Part shown: positions 23,978-35,242 of the stretch, piece after piece
How the letters are laid out: every line of letters begins with the position of its first letter
Numbering within the stretch: the stretch's first letter is position 1
NCBI GenBank assembly: GCA_015501595.1
Contig: JADNRX010000020.1
Span: 186,001-250,000, forward strand
DNA length: 64,000 nucleotides
Direction: 5' to 3'
From: Hymenopellis radicata
Lineage: Eukaryota > Basidiomycota > Agaricomycetes > Agaricales > Physalacriaceae
Position numbers and translations under genes: made by a program
The notes under the pieces: model-generated
Told to the model about the DNA's origin: nothing
The model's database searches: none
The model's input: the letters and a program-made list of their open reading frames with translations, nothing else

Positions 23978-26503
23978 CCTTTTTCGTGAGTCTTTCTACC
24001 CGCGTAGTTTCCCGTGACTCATCCTCTTTCTTAGGCGCAGTTTGATTCTCGTTGTAGGCTCCATCTGGGACTTTGAGTTACTCGCTTTCCGTCATGCATG
24101 TTAATCTTCTTCTCGTCTCTGTACATTACATATCTGTACTACCGCTATTGAACTGTATCGTATTCACAAATTTTCATCGCTTCTTCTGTTGAACCGCTTC
24201 TCAGTTGGGAAACATTGTCCTGTAAAAATATACCAATACTCTCACGCGAGTCCTTAAATTTGTGCAATCATGGCTATTTCTCGGACGTTATCTCGATTCT
24301 CGACGCGCCTAGTCACATGGGTCATATTTCTGCACGCGATAGCATTCAGAGTGTGTATTACAGAGGCTTCTCGATGCTATGTCTGGAGAAGAACCGACTC
24401 ATACGAAGATGACCTAAACGTGCCTCTTGTCAAGAACCCGGTTATCTTGGATGCGGCGAAAGCCGCTAGAAGTGAGAAGTGGAGAAGAAACTTCTTTCAT
24501 ACTATTCACAGTGCACTAAGGAATTCACTATGCGGCATTCTGCACGGTCACCGATAGAAGCCTTTGGACGAAGTTATCGCTATCAGTACCTTACTATACC
24601 TGCATGTGCCTCATCTATTAGGCTGGTGTCGAAAAACTCTCAGAGGCAAATTGCCCGACAACTTGCCTAGCTCGGTCATACACTGGGCGGATTTCTATCG
24701 CCTGTGAACATTCGTATTCAGAGGTGCATGATTCCCTCATTTCGACCATTTTTTGATTCTTTAGTAGGAAGGGGTACTTACTACATGATGTCAAGCGATT
24801 CATCATCATGTAGTCCAACTTGCGTCACACCCGTAATCTGATACAGCATAGACTTGAGTAGGGAAATCGTACTGTGAACCTCAAGTCGGCGTTAATTTGC
24901 AACTTGTACCGGATTCCCCCAGTCAGTCGTGATTAATACTGATTTTAATGTGGCGCCACATGCAATCAAGCAATCTCACGCCGTAAAGCTTCGTCAAAAC
25001 CGCTGTATCAGCGCAGTATGATGAGAGCGACAAGTGCCTCCCCTCGATATGTCGTGTACATTTTCTGACGTCTGTCAAGTCCCAGAATATTGAGGGCGAG
25101 AGAACGCTCGACGTTCTCCTGCTGCTTTTGAACCCGGCCCGGGTGGATAATCCATCGCTGTTCTCGTGTGTAACTCTCTCACTAGTGGAAAATGTCTTGT
25201 GACTTGCGAGGAGGCCCAAACACCACCTTCACCGAGCGTCATCATGATGTAGCGACCCTCAGTTCTGATTCGAGAATACACCTTCAAGACGGAGAAATTC
25301 CAATTGAGTTGTGCATACAAGTCAATCTCACCTGGTAATCCAGAAAACATTCGGCTATGTTACGTTAGTATGGCAAGCGAAAGGCCGACACGACTGACGT
25401 GAAGTTTCTCCAGTGCCAGCGGGATACAAGCGACATTGAATAGATTGCAAGAGAACAATCTTAGTCAATGCCGGCTGCTGCGAATCAGATTAAGAAGGAA
25501 GTGTCGCGAAGATGAGTATTCCACACCTGCACGGTACACGTCGCGTCCTTCGAAAAACGCTTCATGCATCATAACATTGCTCCCGGAGTTCAAAGGTACC
25601 GAGTCGAGGTCATATATGATATAACGCGGAAGAACCGCGGCTACTTAGTCTGTTTCACTTATGGAGGTACGAAGACGAACTAGCGGAGATTGCATTCGAC
25701 ATGACCTTGCATGTCCGGATTGTCCCACGCGTCAGGCGCGTCAGGCGTGAGGTCAGTATTTTTTCAGGCAAGGAAATGCGCCATGCGTGTAGAGCCCTAG
25801 ACGTGCGGTCGTTAACTCTCATAACCGTTCAAGCAATTGAATGCTTCAACATGGCATGCCTGAGAATCATGCACTCCAACCTTGACAAGCCCATGCCAGA
25901 AGTGACAAGATCGATAGCGACAATTGAATCGGTGAACGATCTTCACGATTGGATATATCAGGTCCGCAGAATAGGTTCTCACTTGGTGGCACACCTGGTG
26001 TGGCGCTATTTGGTTTCACATCCTGTTCCCGGGCCAAGAAGCAAGGCCAAGGCAGTAAAGACGCCTCGGAGTGAATCAACGTTGTACCGACACGGGAAAC
26101 CACACAACCATACCGTGAATGCGTACCGGCTAGCATTTGGTCCCTGTATGCTTCAAATCTAACGATTCTATCAGAAAACCAGCCTTTCGCTCCGTCCGCA
26201 GTTTTGGCGTTCGCCACTAAGTGTTCACGTCGACGTCGGGACTCTAATCGTCGCGTCGGACCCGGCTACGACTCTGCATGCGCTGACATTTGAGTAGTGG
26301 CAAGAATGGAGATCGTACGAGTCAAATGAATCCGAATTACTTAATGCGCATCTGCGACGAGCAAAAACGCTCGGGCATACATCTCCCGGCAATAATCTTC
26401 CAGTAACTCATGTCAACTGTCAGCAGCCTGAAACGATGATGAGGAACACTCTGAACCTGTAGCTGTCCACTGCGGAATCCGGATTGCCCAAGTTTATGTC
26501 CTA
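23978..26503. other. 2.5-kb gene-poor stretch
   Basis: ORFs are short and unrecognised (e.g. 24270-24557 + with one hydrophobic segment, 25075-25350 - and 25701-26162 +). None could be joined into a convincing spliced gene. It borders the TA-flanked element at 26504. Confidence 0.45.
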
Positions 26504-27522
26504 CAGTCGTTTCAGAAATCCTTGCCTGGCGATGCCAAACACGCCAAACAATTCGATTAATTCGAAAAATTCAGTAAAATAGAATAAATCATTTCTGCCA
26601 CTACTACGCACTTTTCGGGCCCACTGCCGGTGTCTCGCGAAGCCAAAGAGAACATTGCACGCTGGGACGCTAATATACGCTCACCTCAGCGGCCATCGCC
26701 GACGCGCGCCGACATAGCGATGAAGATGACAGCGAGGACGACACGGCTACAACGACGACGAAATTACGAGGAGTAGCAGGAGGAGGAGAGGCCCACATTG
26801 TGGACCATGCGACATGGAGGATGACGCGACGAGGAGGACGATGAAATGAGAATGACGACGTCGATAACGACGCGCCACAGCTGCAATCCCTCTGGACAAC
26901 GGTGCCGTGCTTGAACAGGCCGGCTAGGCGACGCGCAGTAGTATTATCACACACAACGAGTTCGGATTTTCGCTGGCGGCCGTCGTGCACGCGTCCAGTG
27001 CTAAAAAGTGTGCATTCCTTCATCCATTTGGGTGTGATCTAATCTTTGTACTCTATGGCCCAGTTGTCCTCACACCGTTTATCTCGACGACACTGACATT
27101 TTCTGCACTGAAGCAGACAAGATCAACATGCTGCCTCATACTCCTACCACCACACTCATGCTCAGCTGAGTGTCCCCGTGCCATTGCCCGGGGATGCGCA
27201 CTGAGCATGAAACTGGCGGGGTACTAATGCACACCTGCCACTGCAACCCTTCTCCCATTCAGTTTCACAGAGAGCAATAGGACGTTCCGCTGTTCATGTT
27301 CGTGTCTTACTGTTGGCTGTTGATCGCACGCTCCTTGACCTCCTCTCAATGAGAGTGAGCAACATACACCATTGGCTATTTGGCTTCGCGAGACACCGGC
27401 TGTGGGCTCGAAAAGTGCGTAGTAGCGGCAGAAATGATTTATTCTATTTAACTGAATTTTTCGAATTAATCAAATTGTTTGGCGTGTTTGGCATCGCCAG
27501 GCAAGGATTTATGAAACGACTG
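26504..27522. mobile_element. 1019-bp TA-flanked element with 144-bp terminal inverted repeats
   Basis: The left 144 bp (26504-26647) and right 144 bp (27379-27522) are inverted copies, about 95% identical by eye, both starting CAGTCGTTTCA and bordered by TA. Long terminal repeats plus a TA target site fit a Tc1/mariner-superfamily non-autonomous element. The interior encodes no transposase. A 118-codon minus-strand frame (26670-27023) is low complexity, caused by GAC/GAG-type repeats, and is not a credible protein. Confidence 0.85.
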
Positions 27523-27524
27523 TA

Positions 27525-27998
27525 CTAGAAAAATTGGAAGGTAAAATGGCGTACCCTTATGACTGGCCAGTGTTACTGGAGAACATCACTACTACTAGTA
27601 CGATAGGCTGCCGTCGCGCTGAATTCAGGCCTCACCTGCACTGTCCTTCAAGGAGGAGAGCGTAACCTTAACCTTAACACTCTCGGCATGATCCTGCGGA
27701 TCAAGTGCCGAACCTGTGACGCAAAGGTTTGCACCTCTCTTCTTCTCTTGTAACACGGTTACAGTAAATACATGCACGCTACGGCTGCACGACTCATAAT
27801 TCCGCACGACCGAATTGACAAAGAACAGGTCGAATGCAGACAGTAAAACGATGTCCGCTGCTCCATTTTCTCTGCCTCTACGTCGCGCTGCAGTTGGAAA
27901 GTTACGGGAAGAACTCGCTGTCCGGGGAGAATATAAATACGAGGCCGTGCTATGAAATCTACCATTGATACGTCCTTACTGTATACTCATCTCTTTCA
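27525..27998. other. Intergenic stretch upstream of the lipocalin-like cluster
   Basis: No gene recognised. A TATAAATA-type box (about 27932) lies roughly 65 bp before the ATG at 27999 and may be its core promoter. Confidence 0.45.
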
Positions 27999-28685
27999 AT
28001 GGCCTCTCTCACTCCCGAAAACGTGTCCGGATAGTATACGCTGGTGAGGGTTTAGTCGGCATGTCATCCATATTTGTGCTCACGGTGTCGAAATCTTAAC
28101 AGAACCAGAAACTGTCCAGCAATATGGAGGAACTATTGCACATCCAGAACGTTGGCTGGGTGGTTCGTAAAGCCGTCACAAGCGCCCCTGTCGCCTTGAC
28201 CATCACCCACGACAAGAGCTCTTTCAATTCGGTTGCAGCAGTCGCCGGAATGCCGGGATCGGAAAACACCAGACGTCTAGATGGCATGTCCACCAAGGAG
28301 CAGCACCCAATCCTTGGCCTCATCAACAAGCGCGCTGAGAACTCTGTCCTTGCCGACATGACCGAAGATCATTTGAAGGACGCTTGGAGAGGCCTGGATC
28401 CTAGCACCAAGTTAGTCCTCACCTCCTACGAGAGTGTCAACGACGGATGGAAAATGATCGAAGTACAGCTATGACTCCATTCCGTCCTTGTATTCTAAAT
28501 GCAGTCGCTCCCTAGATTGTCACCGTACAAGAGCTTGACGGCCAGGTCCGCTTGATTATGTATTGCTTCGGAAAGAACGACAAGGGAGAGGTCGTTTGCG
28601 GCCGGATAGTTTACGATAGTACGTCCTTCATTGAAGCCGCCTTCGTTGAATAATTGCTCACCAGTCCGCAGGGGTCGATATCTGA
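27999..28685 (+). pseudogene. Lipocalin-like protein, copy A, with stop at codon 12
   Basis: Member of a small fungal beta-barrel family usually annotated lipocalin-like. Exons: 27999-28043, 28103-28462, 28516-28618, 28672-28685. It begins MASLTPENVSG, then TAG (28032-28034) where sister copies have a basic residue in LSGRY. Downstream everything is intact and in phase: NVGWVVRKA, DGMSTKEQHPILGL, KLVLTSYESVNDGWKMIE, then IVTVQELDGQVRLIMY and GRIVYD. One nonsense mutation in an otherwise open gene means recent inactivation, a sequencing error, or an alternative start (an in-frame ATG at 28124). Of the three copies it is the most diverged. The ligand is unknown. Confidence 0.7.
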
Positions 28686-29115
28686 TTGTGATATTATTTC
28701 TACTGTATGATACGGTCAATCACGGTGTGTCTGTTCCATACTCTCCGATTTCAATTTGAGCATCGACTCCAATAATGAGCAAAGGTCTTCGCGTGAAAGT
28801 GAACAACTTTATTACGAGAAGGAACAAACACCGAACCTCCTGATGATGTCAAGGATGAAGTCAGAATCACACTCCGCGTTCCAAAACACTTGCTGCTGCA
28901 GTCCTTGTGCCATATCGAGACTTGTAGACAACATGACATTGGCTTTATTTCTACAAAGAGCCCAAAATGCAGTGGAGGGCTGTTCAAGGATTATCCCAGA
29001 GAAGGTGATCCATCTGTCCATCACGCACTGCCTGTTTGATGGCACACACTTCTTATACAAAGATGGCTCTTAAATACGCTCATCACGGAACATTCAGAAC
29101 CCTTCGCTGCTCAAA
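28686..29115. other. Intergenic stretch between lipocalin-like copies A and B
   Basis: Overlapping 80-100-codon frames on both strands, none recognisable. Probably the 3' region of copy A and the promoter of copy B. Confidence 0.4.
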
Positions 29116-29877
29116 ATGACAGTCACCAACCTCCACGACATCACGATGGCCAACCTCTCCGGCCGATATAGAGCAGTAAGCTTGACATACTTGCTTCGAA
29201 CAGATGGTGATCAGTCGCAGAACAAGCACCTTTCGACCAACGTGGAGCCAGTGTGGCGCCTCCAACTGGTGCCATGGTGGATTCGCAAGCTTCTCGTGAA
29301 AGCACCAGCGGCAGCGTCATCGATGACATTCCACCATTACTGGACGGAGGATGGCAAGGAGCACATAGACAGTCTGCAGGAGATGGCCGGCGTTCCCTTT
29401 GCAAACCACCGCATCGATAAGGTCGCAGATGATGAGAGTGTGATTACAGAGCTGTATGACCCTTTGTCAGGCCCTACGAAGCTGTCGTGTTGGTGGGGAA
29501 GTTTGGAAGATGTCGGCGATGAGAACGGCTTTCTTCGAGAGGCATGGGGAGGAATTGATGAGAAGGAGAAACTGCTCTTTGCCACCTTCGAAGCTTTAGA
29601 CTATGGTTGGTCGGTCTTGGAGGTACGTCGTACAAATGTCACATCACTGTCGGAGGCTTACTGTCCACGAACGTAGGTGACGACCGTTCAACACATCGAC
29701 GGACAGAAACGACTGGTGACATACAGTGTGGTCACCGCCACCGTTCCCGAACGCGAAGTGGTTCACTCACGCGTTGTGTACGATCCCAGTAAGCGACTTC
29801 GTCAATGTCAGTCTCAAGAAACTCAGTTTAAATCCCTAGTTCCCGATAAACACAAGCACCCGCATAAGCATGATTGA
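29116..29877 (+). CDS. Lipocalin-like protein, copy B (203 aa)
   Basis: Exons 29116-29175, 29221-29622, 29677-29788, 29840-29877, all in phase. Start MTVTNLHDITMANLSGRYR (a second Met at residue 11 aligns with the start of related proteins). The core WRLQLVPWWIRKLLVKAPA, HYWTEDGKEHIDSLQEMAG, GPTKLSCWWGSLED and FEALDYGWSVLE is followed by VTTVQHIDGQKRLVTYSVVT and SRVVYDP. There is no signal peptide, so the product is likely cytosolic. The His/Lys-rich tail DKHKHPHKHD could bind metal, but this is speculative. It sits between copies A and C on the same strand. The family is thought to form a barrel for hydrophobic ligands; no substrate can be assigned. Confidence 0.82.
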
Positions 29878-29890
29878 AAGTTGAACTTCA

Positions 29891-29940
29891 AACTCCTTCC
29901 CATTATATAGAATCAAACTCCTTCCCATTATATAGAATCA
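29891..29940. repeat. Perfect 25-bp tandem duplication
   Basis: AACTCCTTCCCATTATATAG plus AATCA is repeated exactly twice just after the stop of lipocalin-like copy B. It contains TATATAG and may lie in the 3' UTR. Confidence 0.95.
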
Positions 29941-30119
29941 ATACACTGTAACTCATAGCCATAATTTTAAACACGCTTTCATCACCGTGCTGCAGATCAT
30001 GTAATTCCATCATTCATCGCCGCGCCTCCGCGTCTCCGCAAACACCGCTGAATGCGTGTCCTTGATGCCACACATATCGAAGTTGGGCTGACAGCCGCAA
30101 TGCAACCATTCATTCGACC

Positions 30120-30955
30120 ATGGCAGACTCTGACCTCTATGCGTTCTCCATGGACAAACTTTCAGGCCGATACAGAGTGGTACCCTCGCCGTTTCTTGTT
30201 CAACTCCCTCGAAAATCTAATCGACTATAGAACAAGGACCTCTCAACAAGCATCGATTCCGTTATGCGTATCCAACGGATTCCTTGGCTAGTCCGCAAAG
30301 TAGTACTCAACGCCCCCGCTTCAGCGTCATCAATGCTGTTCCAACATTACTTGGCCGAAGACGGTAAAGAGCATGTCGACACCTTACAGGGGATGACAGG
30401 CATGCCTCTCGCGAAGCACAAAATCAACAGAGTGGTGGATGACAAGGCAAAGATTACAGTGTTCAGCGACCCATTCGCAGGTCCGATACGACTATCCTGT
30501 TGGTGGGGAGGTTTGGAAGACACTCATATTAATGGAGAGCAGAATGACTATCTGAGAGAGGCCTGGGAAGGGTCGGCAGAGGGGACGAAGCTTCTGTTAA
30601 CAATCTACAGCAGCGTAGATTATGGCTGGACCGTCTTCGAGGTAAGTCGGTGGCAATATCTTAGCTCTCACGATGCTCACAACGAACGTAGGTGACCACC
30701 GTGCAGGAGATCGATGGACAAAAACGACTTGCAACGTACAGTGTTGTGACCGCCACAGAACCAAAACACGAAGTGGTGCATTCGCGTGTTGTGTATGATC
30801 CAAGTGAGTGTTCTAGTGAGCTTTGTTAGGAGAGGGACTCAGTCTTGCCGTTAGTGCGCGCCTGAGTACATGTGTATGTAGTGTATCCAAATGGTGGTGC
30901 TGTTGAGCACCACCACAACCATGTAGATGATGTCCATGACCATCAGACGATTTAG
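30120..30955 (+). CDS. Lipocalin-like protein, copy C (218 aa)
   Basis: Exons 30120-30179, 30231-30641, 30692-30803, 30882-30955 (219 codons with stop), with introns in the same places as copy B. The N-terminus is MADSDLYAFSMDKLSGRYRV. Matching blocks are IPWLVRKVVLNAPASASSM, HYLAEDGKEHVDTLQGM, IRLSCWWGGLED, YSSVDYGWTVFE and TVQEIDGQKRLATYSVVTAT. Like copy B it ends in a His-rich tail (EHHHNHVDDVHDHQ). The stop TAG (30953-30955) overlaps the stop of the convergent acyl-CoA synthetase gene, so the two messages must share antisense 3' sequence. Function beyond a lipocalin-like fold is not known. Confidence 0.83.
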
Positions 30956-33585
30956 AGCTTAGCTCTGTTTGCATGTCTTCTCTCCCATTCCTTCTGAGCG
31001 GCTATTCTCAACTGCGCCTTCAGAACCTTCCCAGAAGGCGTATGTTCTGAAAGACGTTAACAACTCCAACCCAGCGACGATAGGTATGCTTACCGAACTC
31101 TTGATCTTGAAGAACAATCATAACTGGAACTGCAAACCTTGGTAGTCTACGAAAATCACGTCAGTCGCATTCGAATCTGTGCTTGACAAAGAACAATTCA
31201 CAATTTCTTGGCTAGCGCCAAAAGGGTCTTCTCGTTCACCTTTCCAGTATAACCGGGTTTTAATTTCACGAGTGCGGCAACAAGCTCACCCAGACGCTTG
31301 TCTGGGATACCGACAGCAGCAGCCTCCATCACACCGGGCTCGGAGTAAAGGGCGCTTTCCACGGAGACGGAATCCTAGGCGATGATCAGGCAATATCGAG
31401 CAGATCAACACAGTGACGCACGACGTTCTCTCCGCCTCGTATTATGATGTCCTTTATCCTGTCCTTGATGTACAGAAATCCCTCTTCGTCTAGATAACCA
31501 AGATCGCCACTTTTGAACCACCCGTCTTTAGTCAAGACCTTATCAGTTGCGGCTAGATTGATACACAGTCAGCAAGACGTTTTGACGAGCTGGTATATGG
31601 ATTGAACCTTTGTCTCCCCAGTAACACTTCATGACATTCGGACCACGAAGCCAGACTTCGCCGACAGTACCGGACGGGACGCTCGCATTGTCCTTCACGA
31701 TCCGAATTTCGGTAGCCGGGAGGGGCAATCCACTGTAAAAATAATCATTAAGACAAGCGGGGGGTGGTTCGGACAACCTACGTGCTAGAAGGCCGTTGAA
31801 TGAAATCTAAACCAGCTGTAGGTACCGATTAGGAGATTGCAAGGAGACGTTTGAATGTAATCACCGAAGGCGATGACATTCGCGTTCGTCTCCGTCAGAC
31901 CGTATGCCTGGCACATAAGAGTATTCGGGAAGGTTTTCGCGGATCGTTCTGCTAATGGCGCCACGAGCGGTGCTCCTCCATATGTGATACTATCCAATAC
32001 GTGATCCTCCTTTGCTAGTCTCGAGTCAACAAGGTCGGAGATCGTCGTAGGCACACTAGACGGACGCGTTCAGACCGGCAGAACACGACAGAGCTGAGGT
32101 CTTACCCCGCCAGAAATCGGATGTTCTCTCTAAGTATTAGTCTACGGAGATCGTTAGTAAGCCAAGTTGGGACAAGATACCTCTAATTACTTACTTCACA
32201 GCTATATTGAACGGTTAGACAGCACAAACGAATACACGAGTTAGCTACTTACCCTCGTCAACGTTCCATTTCCGCATGAGGATGATTTTGACACCGTTAG
32301 CCGCCGAATTCAACTAAGGATACGTCAGCGAGCATGTTGAAAGAGTAGCCAAGAGCAATCAACCGTGATGCTTGTTCCAGTTACGTGAAATATTGGAGTG
32401 GGCAATAAATAACCTCTCTGTGGACCTACCACGGGATCTGGCGGGAACTTGTCTCCATTCCGTACCCAAGCCCGCGCTGACGGTGCTGTGGCCTAAAAGG
32501 AATGAGTGGCGTGATGAGTAGGTTGAGGCTGGGCTGACGTTGCATAGTACAGACAGAAACATGCGCTGTGTACTCAGCACACCCTCTGCAATTGAGTTAG
32601 AACTCTCATCCGAGAGAACGCTAGAAGCTCACTTGGTAGTCCTGTCGTCCCCGACGTAAATATGACAGTGGCGTTGTCCTCGGGTTCAATCGTAAGGTCT
32701 TCCTGGAGGATCCAGAGTCCATCTCCTGTGTATTGGGACAGAACATCGTTATAGCTCTCCATCGAATCCCAGCTTCCCTTTCCTTCATGGCTCTCAAGCA
32801 CAAGGAACGCCGCCTTGAAGTCAGACACGATAGGCTCTATGATGTTTGCGCGCTCAGAGTCGAGTAATATTAACTTGCAATCTGTAAGGGAAAGGCAATG
32901 TTTCAAGGGGACGATGGGTAACCAACTGAATAGCCCTCAGAGTAGAACCACGATGATCGTGTGCAGGACATACGCGTTTACGAGTACCGGGACTGCACCA
33001 AGGAGGTCTGTGAATGTGTTAAGACTGTATTCATTTCGTAATACTAGAAAAAACATCTCACGCGCAGCCCAAAAGGCAGTAAAATAACTGGGGTAATTTC
33101 GAGAGCATATTGCTACACGATCACCTTTGTGATATGGTCAGTATTATAGGGAAAGAGGGAGCCGACGAGAGCTGTAGGCTCACGGACCTTTCTGAACACT
33201 GTACCGTTCCCGAAATAGAGCAGCGGTTTTCGCGGACATGTTCAGCATGTCTTTGAACGAGTACCGCTGCTGTTCGAATGTCACGTAAGTCATATCGGAA
33301 TGCATGTTCGTGGCCCATAACCAGAACTTGCGGACGGACGGGTAGAGGTTCTTGTAAACGCGTTGTAGTCGTCCATCGATGACCTGTATCGCAGAGTCAG
33401 AAACAAGTTTCGCCGGCTAGTCAACCGACAGTGGCATACCCTTTCCTCCACCTCGAATGGACTCCCAACTCCGGGTGTACAGATCAGCTTGTCGACTGTG
33501 CAAGCGAGATAAGTTTGACTGCATTTCGCACGCCGATAGACGACTAACCTTCTGCCAGCGAGTATTTCGGTATCCAGGATGCCAT
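30952..33585 (-). CDS. Acyl-CoA synthetase / AMP-dependent ligase (585 aa, 18 exons)
   Basis: ANL-family enzyme activating a carboxylic or fatty acid to its CoA thioester through an acyl-AMP. Exons: 33585-33549, 33495-33440, 33383-33188, 33124-33062, 33007-32974, 32925-32633, 32585-32539, 32492-32364, 32313-32253, micro-exon 32201-32195 (7 nt), 32141-32106, 32055-31865, 31815-31782, 31732-31608, 31552-31425, 31374-31202, 31146-31094, 31046-30952; all phases agree. It starts [20 protein letters not shown]. Signature motifs are the P-loop [41 protein letters not shown] and the catalytic-lysine region [13 protein letters not shown]. There is no obvious peroxisomal signal (ends NRAKL). The exact acid cannot be told from sequence. 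It converges on the lipocalin-like copy C and lies next to a FAD enzyme and a GST, which suggests shared lipid or specialised metabolism. Confidence 0.92.
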
Positions 33586-33996
33586 GGTGGAAAGACAGAG
33601 ATCAAGGCCAGCATCACCCTGATTAGGATTTAAATGTCTGCGAGCTCCCGGCTATTGAAAAGCCGGGATGTCAGGCGGACACGTCAATTCCATGGGGTCA
33701 GCCAGGTTCGCGCGTTTTGCTTAATGATCGCAAGGAGGGCTGCTAGAGAAAGCACAGTCCTGAGTCCAGTTGCCAGAAGCGTGGTGGTGGTCGCAGTTCA
33801 AGCTTGATTCGGCTACTCTCTATCACTTCCTTCTCCGAGTCGTCAGTTCAACTCCCCGCGGATGAACACGTTATTTTTACGACCAAGTTTAGCCGGGGCC
33901 AAGAGCAACTCGTACTTAAGGGTAGTTGGTTAGCTTACATCTCAATAGCTCGGACTCCGGAGCATGAAGGAATTGTAGTCTTGTGGGTCGACATAT

Positions 33997-35026
33997 TTAT
34001 CTGTCAACAACTTCGACATGGATGCCCGGTTTTCCGACTGCAGAGAAAGTCAGTTTCCGTATCGGAAGGGCCACTGGGAGCACGAGCGACTCAGGTCCAT
34101 CCGCAGTTAACGCATTTGTCAAAGGAGAATAGCGAAATACGCCACTAATTCAATTCAGCTGACTCGCTGGGCATACGTACAATCCCCAGACACTTGAGTT
34201 CACCCCAGTCCCAATGCCACCAAAGGTGTACTGCACGCCGTCAATACGAGCTTGTCCTAATGAAAGTCGATTAGAGAAATCACCCCGTTACCGCCATGGT
34301 AAGGATCTACACCTGAAACCCAACTGTACGCAAGCATGAACCTAGTCTCCCGTAGGCATACTCTACACCTCGCGGTACTCTCGTCTCCGTCTATCTGGAT
34401 GCTTTCCTACTATTACTTGTTGAACCTTCGCTCTGGATCTCAGGTTAGTTTGTTTCTCTCTGTTCTGTTCCGGCGCAATAGGTACCTCCTCGTGTGAGTA
34501 GCGGCTTAATCCGCCGAGGAATGATCGCATGAACCCAGGCACTCGAAGATAGACTTCCTCCGAGTACGGGGAATGTTCATCGGAAGGCGAAGTATTGCTT
34601 AGTACTCTGGGAGACATGCAAGATGTCTGATAAGGCTAAGCAACTCCTGAATCCAACCTATAGACGGACAGAGAGTCAACCCAGCCTAACATCAATGAAA
34701 AGCGCAACCTTTTTGGCGGGTCACTCGAAGGCGAAGAACAGGATAGCAAGATCGCTGTCATCTCCTATAATGTATGTACCTAGCGTGGCATAGTAGACAA
34801 CGTGCGAACTAGAGGTCGATGTGCAAATAGTAGAACCCGAGCGCTGGGTATTCAAACGAGTCAGTATCGTACGGCGGGTTGCGGTTCGGCATAATTTCGA
34901 AGGTTTGTTTGACTGTGCGCTGTGGTGGTGGTGGATAACCCTCGTCCTGTGGATAAAGTGGTCGTTGAGAAAGCGAGAGCGTGAGAATGTCATGATCACG
35001 ATGGGCGATACGGTCACGTGCGACAT
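33997..35026 (-). CDS. Possible small multi-exon gene, unrecognised
   Basis: Two protein-like ends are visible. At the 5' side, MSHVTVSPI (35026-35000) splices to DEGYPPPPQRTVKQTF and PNRNPPYDTDSFEYPALGFY (34946 onward), reaching TAG at 34809. At the 3' side, QARIDGVQYTFGGIGTGVNS splices to GVFRYSPLTNALTADGPESL, VLPVALPIRKLTFSAV and GIHVEVVDR, ending TAA at 33997. The middle (34810-34280) could not be joined with one phase, so this may be two genes, one gene with unresolved exons, or a decaying one. No domain is recognised. Confidence 0.35.
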
Positions 35027-35242
35027 TTTAACGTGTAAAATGATTTACAACTCGAGTTTAGCGTGAACACGCTCTCTCGTCCAATTTGTGAAGGTTAGAA
35101 CTTGGCTGAAGTTTGAAAAGCGAGCTGTGTATATACATCATACATAATAACTCGTGTGTTGCCCCAGAGTCTCTGGCTGCACCAGTGGCATTAAAAGGAA
35201 GTACTTATGGCTTAGCATTGTCAGAAAATCCACCATAGATTC

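Noticed and set aside
26670..27023. 118-codon frame inside the 1-kb inverted-repeat element, considered as a transposase
   Set aside because: Low-complexity sequence from GAC/GAG-type repeats, without catalytic DDE/D spacing.
33647..33667. 7-bp palindromic arms CCCGGCT/AGCCGGG about 60 bp before the acyl-CoA synthetase ATG
   Set aside because: A binding site or hairpin is possible, but a single short palindrome is not enough evidence for a regulatory call.
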